Source: Corylus avellana (Eukaryota; Streptophyta; Magnoliopsida; Fagales; Betulaceae). From it: a stretch of DNA of 64,000 nt. The position numbers and the translations under genes were made by a program. Each line of letters opens with the position of its first letter. Position 1 is the first letter of the stretch. Positions 59,848 through 64,000 of the stretch are shown in pieces. Below the pieces are notes generated by a model. The model did not search any database. It was not told where the DNA came from and worked only from the letters and a program-made list of their open reading frames with translations. The stretch is taken from positions 28,983,513 through 29,047,512 of the forward strand of contig NC_081545.1 of the NCBI RefSeq assembly GCF_901000735.1. Direction: 5' to 3'.

Positions 59848-61187
59848 GGATTCGGCTTACATGCGGTAGTGAAAGCATGTATGCTGTTAAAACAATGAAT
59901 GGCCTAGATTTAATAAAAAAACAAATTTAACCAAGTGTTGTCGTTTTAATGGTGACATTTTCTACATTTCCTTCTCTCTCGTACAATGCACAATTTCAAA
60001 TCATTCCACTACCTGCAAATAGGGCAAGACCCATGATTCCCTCTGACACAGGCTTGGTCGAAAGTGTGGCCAGAGGAGACGATGATTGGGTTGGCCATGA
60101 GAGAGCTGGAAATGGTGCAGATGAACTCCTTTGGGAGTTGCTTTGGTTTGGGTCGGATATGAGAGATGGAGTTTCAAGAGGGTATGAATCTATGATGAAG
60201 TTCATAGATCACAAACCCATAAAGACCAAATGGGCATTTGCAAATGAGACAGAAAAACAGAGAAATACAGAGATTGCCTCTCCCAGGCGAAAAGGTCACC
60301 ATTAAAACAACAACACTTGGTTAAAATTTTTTTCATTAAATTTGGGTCATTCGTTGTTTTCTATTCCCAGTTTAACTGCCAAAATTTTGTTATAACCACA
60401 AAGCCTATCTTTCCATCATTTTCCTCTAAAGAGAATAGCAGCCCACTATTCATTACTTGCATTCTTTTTTCATCATAGAGAATTTGACATGGAGGTCCTG
60501 TCCAGAAACAGAAGTAGATTTCAGGGCTTGACTAGCAAGTCGCCAATAGTAGATTTCAAACATAAAGGTGATGTATTAGACACATCAATTTGAACGGAAA
60601 ATACAAAACATGATCTTGGGGTTGATCTCAATTCTAAGGTGTTTTAGTGCATCATTCACTTCTCAAAACCCCAAAGACGGGCAATATGCAAACCTGCATT
60701 GTAGGCCATAATAATTCATAAGAAAGAAAGAGTAAAACCAAAAATTACATTTTTATCTTGTAACACTAACGTGGCAGCCTTAGCTAATTCTTGGATCAAT
60801 CGTTATTTAAAAAAAAAAAAAGGATTGCCATGTTAGCAATGTGTGATGGTTGTGGGATAAAAATGTTGTATCCAACATTACTTAATAATCTATATCCCAT
60901 GCATGCGAAAGAATGGGAATTAGCAAATGACCAATGCTACATACATTTAAGTCCACACTCTTTGATGTGACAGTAAAAAATTATTATTGAATTTTGAATA
61001 GATCACCATTGAAGTTTCTATTCAATGGTGATCACCATTGAAATACAGTGACTGCCTCTCCCAGGTGAAAAGGTCACCATTAAAACAACAACACTTGGTT
61101 AAAAAAATTTTCAGTAAATCTGGGCCATTCGTTGTTTTAACAACATACATGCGATTGTTTTCAAACTACCGCATGTAAGCCGGATCT
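59848..61187. mobile_element. Mutator-like element carrying a captured gene fragment (pack-MULE)
   Basis: Long terminal inverted repeats of about 110 bp: GGATTCGGCTTACATGCGGT at the left, and a right end that reads AGATCCGGCTTACATGCGGT on the other strand. The 9-bp flanks are TCTTGATAT (59839-59847) and TCTTAATAT (61188-61196), with one change. A second copy of the right arm lies inside at 60274-60360 in direct orientation to 61046-61140, so the element may be a composite. It holds a U-box gene fragment at 60012-60134 and no transposase. Confidence 0.78.
60012..60134 (-). pseudogene. Captured U-box (E3 ubiquitin ligase) fragment
   Basis: The minus strand reads PKEFICTISSSLMANPIIV, then SSGHTFDQACVRGNHGSCP. 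This matches the first half of a plant U-box domain (PPEFxCPIS..LMxDPVIVSSGHTFDR.C). The Cys-Pro of the usual CPIS is changed to CTIS. The frame has a stop a short way upstream and there is no substrate-binding region, so it is a gene piece rather than a working gene. Confidence 0.75.
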
Positions 61188-61196
61188 TCTTAATAT

Positions 61197-62426
61197 ATTG
61201 TTGATTACACATAAAATAAATATTGAAATTTTCATGGAATATATTGACAAATGCATTGTTTTTATTGGTCATAAGTTCTTATTAAGATCTTGGTAATGAT
61301 AAGTTCTTATTGAGATCTTGGTAATGATAAGTTGTTGCTCATAGTATGGGTGTACAATCAGTTGCGGTAGTGGTTATTTCTTTCTAACCGCAACTATAAC
61401 TGGTTTAGGTGGTTATTCATTTTTAAATAATGGTAACTGATGGTTATGCGTTGATTGAAGGGCGGTTATTAACTAGTAACCACTTTCCATAAAAATTCAA
61501 AACACCATTTTTTTTTTTTTAGCCATAAATTATTGCACTATTTTAGTTTTTTTTTTTTTTTTTTGGACATTTGCTCAAATTTAATGATTTTTTTATACTT
61601 TCAATAAAAAAAATATACGTTTATAACTTACAACAGCAAATTTTGATGAGTTTTAAATTATTGGAATGGTACATGTTTAGTAGTAAGAAATTAATCTTCT
61701 TAGTTATTGTCTATAAATATACTTACTTACATCAATGACGTATAACAAGAATTTAATAGATTTTGATTTTTTTTTATTTTTTTATTTTTGTAAGGAAGAT
61801 TTTTGAGTACCATTAAATTATTAAAAGTATAAAAATATCAACAAAAAAAATTGGGAGATCATGGCTCATCTCCACATAACCCCACCACTATTTAACTATT
61901 TTTCAAATATCAAAAGTTGAGCAAAGAACAATTGATATATTAATAAAATTATTTTTAATATATAACTATAAACTGATTACTGGTTAGAGCATTTTCAACA
62001 GTAAGAGGTATTTTACTTAGTAAAAAAGCACAATTCTCTATTTTAACTACTCATTTTTTAATACCAACTCTAACAAATTCTTTATTTCATTCTCTATTTT
62101 TTAAAAAATATTATTTTTTAATCTTTCTTTATTAATTTTTTTCACTTTTCTCTCTCTCTCTCTTCCCTCTCAACCCAAACCCCCATGATCAGCTCTGCAA
62201 TTAGCTCTCTCTCTCACTCTCACTCTACCTCTTCCCTCTTAACCCAAACCCAAACCTCTCATGACCAGCTATTTCCTCTTAACCCAAACCCCCTCATAGC
62301 CAGCTCTGTAATTAGCTGTCTCTCTCNNNNNNNNNNNNNNNNNNNNNNNNNNNNNNNNNNNNNNNNNNNNNNNNNNNNNNNNNNNNNNNNNNNNNNNNNN
62401 NNNNNNNNNNNNNNNNNNNNNNNNNN
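61197..62426. other. Two non-autonomous element remnants and a gap
   Basis: 61339-61985 begins GGTGTACAATCAGTTGCGGT and ends with a roughly complementary ACTGATTACTGGTTA, possibly an hAT-type MITE. From 61987, GAGCATTTTCAACAGTAAGAGG resembles a PIF/Harbinger (Tourist) end. Its other end is lost in CT-rich sequence and the 100-N gap at 62327-62426. No gene. Confidence 0.4.
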
Positions 62427-62930
62427 AAAAAAAAAAAAAAAATTTAAGGTATTTTTTGCTAATTGGTCCTTCCCAAATTGAAAGCGAGCTCCGTCCCTGA
62501 TAAGAATCCTCAATAGAATATTTTCAATAGAGAAATGATTGATGTCACTATTTTGCCCATATTTCTCCTATATTATCTTACAAATCAACCAAATGGTTAA
62601 TCTATTAAATTTGTAAAAGAATATTAAGAATATATGGGCAAAAAATATTGAAACCAATTTTTTTTTTTTTTTTTTGACATGTTTCNNNNNNNNNNNNNNN
62701 NNNNNAAAAAAAAAAAAAAAATTTAAGGTATTTTTTGCTAATTGGTCCTCCCCAAATTGAAAGCGAGCTCCAATAGAGAAATGATTGATGTCACTATTTT
62801 GCCCATATTTCTCCTATATTATCTTACAAATCAACCAAATGGTTAATCTATTAAATTTGTAAGATAATATTAAGAATATATGGGCAAAAAATATTGAAAC
62901 CAATTTTTTTTTTTTTTGGACATGTTCACA
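62427..62930. repeat. Duplicated block beside assembly gaps
   Basis: Two near-identical copies (62427-62685 and 62706-62930) share TTTAAGGTATTTTTTGCTAA through TTGAAACCAATTTTTT. A 33-bp stretch is missing from the second copy. They are separated by 20 N (62686-62705). This could be a true tandem duplication or two haplotypes joined. Confidence 0.8.
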
Positions 62931-63011
62931 CAAGGAAAGAGAAATGAAGATTCAAATTAGTAACTTCCATTTCATGAAGTGTAGTTTACAGCCAATTGAA
63001 CTATCCCTTAA
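62904..63011 (-). mobile_element. tRNA-related SINE, reverse orientation
   Basis: A T tract, GGACATGTTCACACAAGG, then GATTCAAATTAGTAACTTCC and GCCAATTGAACTATCC. It is the same layout as 24620-24723. A truncated start of another copy is visible just before the 20-N gap. Confidence 0.7.
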
Positions 63012-63343
63012 GACCAATCATTTTTATTTTAAATATGCATACATGAACAAGTGTTACAAAAAGTGCATGCACTAAAAAAATTACCTTAAAATAAATATTA
63101 ACGAATTTCGAGGCTAGAATGATCAACACCGTTTGAACGTTTTGCCACATAATTACATTTTTCTAATTTTTTACTCCACAAGATCTTATCTTTCCTCTCT
63201 CCATTGGCCCTAAGGTGGTCTAAAACCCCAAAGGTGCCTAGTAAACACAACCCGACTTTTTAAAACAACCAAAAGGTCATAACTTTAACACAATATCTCA
63301 AAATTAATCTAACTCTACCCCTTCTTTTACATTTTCCTTTTAT
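63012..63343. other. Intergenic, nothing recognised
   Basis: AT-rich, without clear repeats or coding frames. Confidence 0.4.
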
Positions 63344-64000
63344 TAAACAGCTTAGGGGTGTTCTATGATCATAACAAATAGTAAAGTCATGCACTAATAT
63401 TGGTCCAACATGAGGCTAGTTCCTAGAGTTTCAAGTTTTAATGCAAAATATATATCTTTTCCCAACCTTTAAATAAGGCCGAGATCCCCGCTTCTTTAAG
63501 GTTTTGGATGTATTATTGTCACATGCACAATATAACCATGCAGACGGTTATTCAAAACCTTAATTAGGACGACTTTCCGTTAGAAATTTTTCATATTTAT
63601 AATTATTAAGAAAAATTTCACAATATATATATTTGTTAAGGACATGTGGTGTTTACCACTTTATCCGAATCCTAATGAAAATTGCTTGATTTTTGATTGA
63701 TAAGAATTGATAAACAGCTTAGGGGTGTTCTATGATCATAACAAATAGTAAAGGTTCATGCACTGATATTGGTCCAACATGAAGACTAGTTCCTAGAGTT
63801 TTAAGCTTTAATGCAAAATATATATTTTTCCCCAACCTTTAAATGAGGCCGAGATCCCCGCTTCTTTAAGGTTTTGGATGTATTATTGTCACATGCACAT
63901 TATAACCATGCGGACGGTTATTCAAAACCTTAATTAGGACGACTTTCCGTTAGAAATTTTTCATATTTATAATTATTAAGAAAAAATTTCACAATATATA
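63344..64000. repeat. 367-bp tandem duplication running off the window
   Basis: TAAACAGCTTAGGGGTGTTC starts both copies (63344 and 63711). About 290 bp is almost identical, ending in CACAATATATA. The second copy reaches the window end, so more units may follow. Confidence 0.88.

Noticed and set aside
62185..62513. Frames crossing the 62.3 kb gap
   Set aside because: Low-complexity CT-rich sequence plus N; not a gene.
1..64000. CRISPR arrays, operons or bacterial-type operators
   Set aside because: The window is plant nuclear DNA; repeats present are transposon-derived or simple tandem repeats.

Overview
This is a plant nuclear genomic window, from a scaffolded draft assembly with five runs of N. 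It carries intron-rich nuclear genes with canonical GT-AG introns, a chloroplast-targeted ribosomal protein, plant-type L1 LINEs, TRIM, Mutator, hAT and PIF/Harbinger-type elements, and AT-rich intergenic DNA. The proteins look eudicot. The LINE tails (ending in an ACTTAT(C)-A motif) remind me of woody rosids, but the species is not determined.

Gene region, 0.5-44.3 kb. Five genes were rebuilt exon by exon, with reading frames that close across all junctions. (1) 508-11544 +, the C-terminal 1,098 residues of the HEAT-repeat protein SWEETIE (HEATR5-like). (2) 13696-24547 +, NADPH-dependent diflavin oxidoreductase (ATR3/TAH18 type), 12 exons, 626 aa. (3) 25980-27059 +, plastid-specific ribosomal protein PSRP3 (Ycf65 family), 2 exons. 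(4) 29765-28466 -, an IST1-like ESCRT-III-associated protein, 5 exons, 311 aa. (5) 44266-32129 -, the ubiquitin receptor RAD23, 12 exons, 393 aa. These are housekeeping genes with unrelated jobs (trehalose/sugar-linked trafficking, cytosolic Fe-S assembly, plastid translation, multivesicular-body sorting, proteasome delivery). Nothing suggests they form an operon-like cluster.

Introns hold much of the repeat content. RAD23 intron 6 contains a nearly intact 4.7 kb LINE, in the same orientation as the gene, with one internal stop in ORF2. ATR3 introns contain a complete TRIM and many 5'-truncated LINE copies, including insertions of only 19, 22 and 68 bp that still have clear target-site duplications.

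Repeat region, 44.4-64 kb. I see no intact gene here. It holds at least six large foldback MITEs, several with 9-bp duplications (Mutator type). It also has an hAT element with 8-bp duplications and decayed transposase, a separate hAT C-terminal fragment interrupted by a MITE, tRNA-related SINEs, a short LTR-like element, a 1.34 kb Mutator-like element that has captured a U-box gene fragment, and several local tandem duplications, two of them beside assembly gaps.

The points I would look at first are: in-frame stop codons at the ends of both SWEETIE and the IST1-like gene with coding-like sequence continuing beyond; the U-box pack-MULE; the collapsed 27-bp Harbinger-like palindrome; and the micro-insertions of LINE tails.
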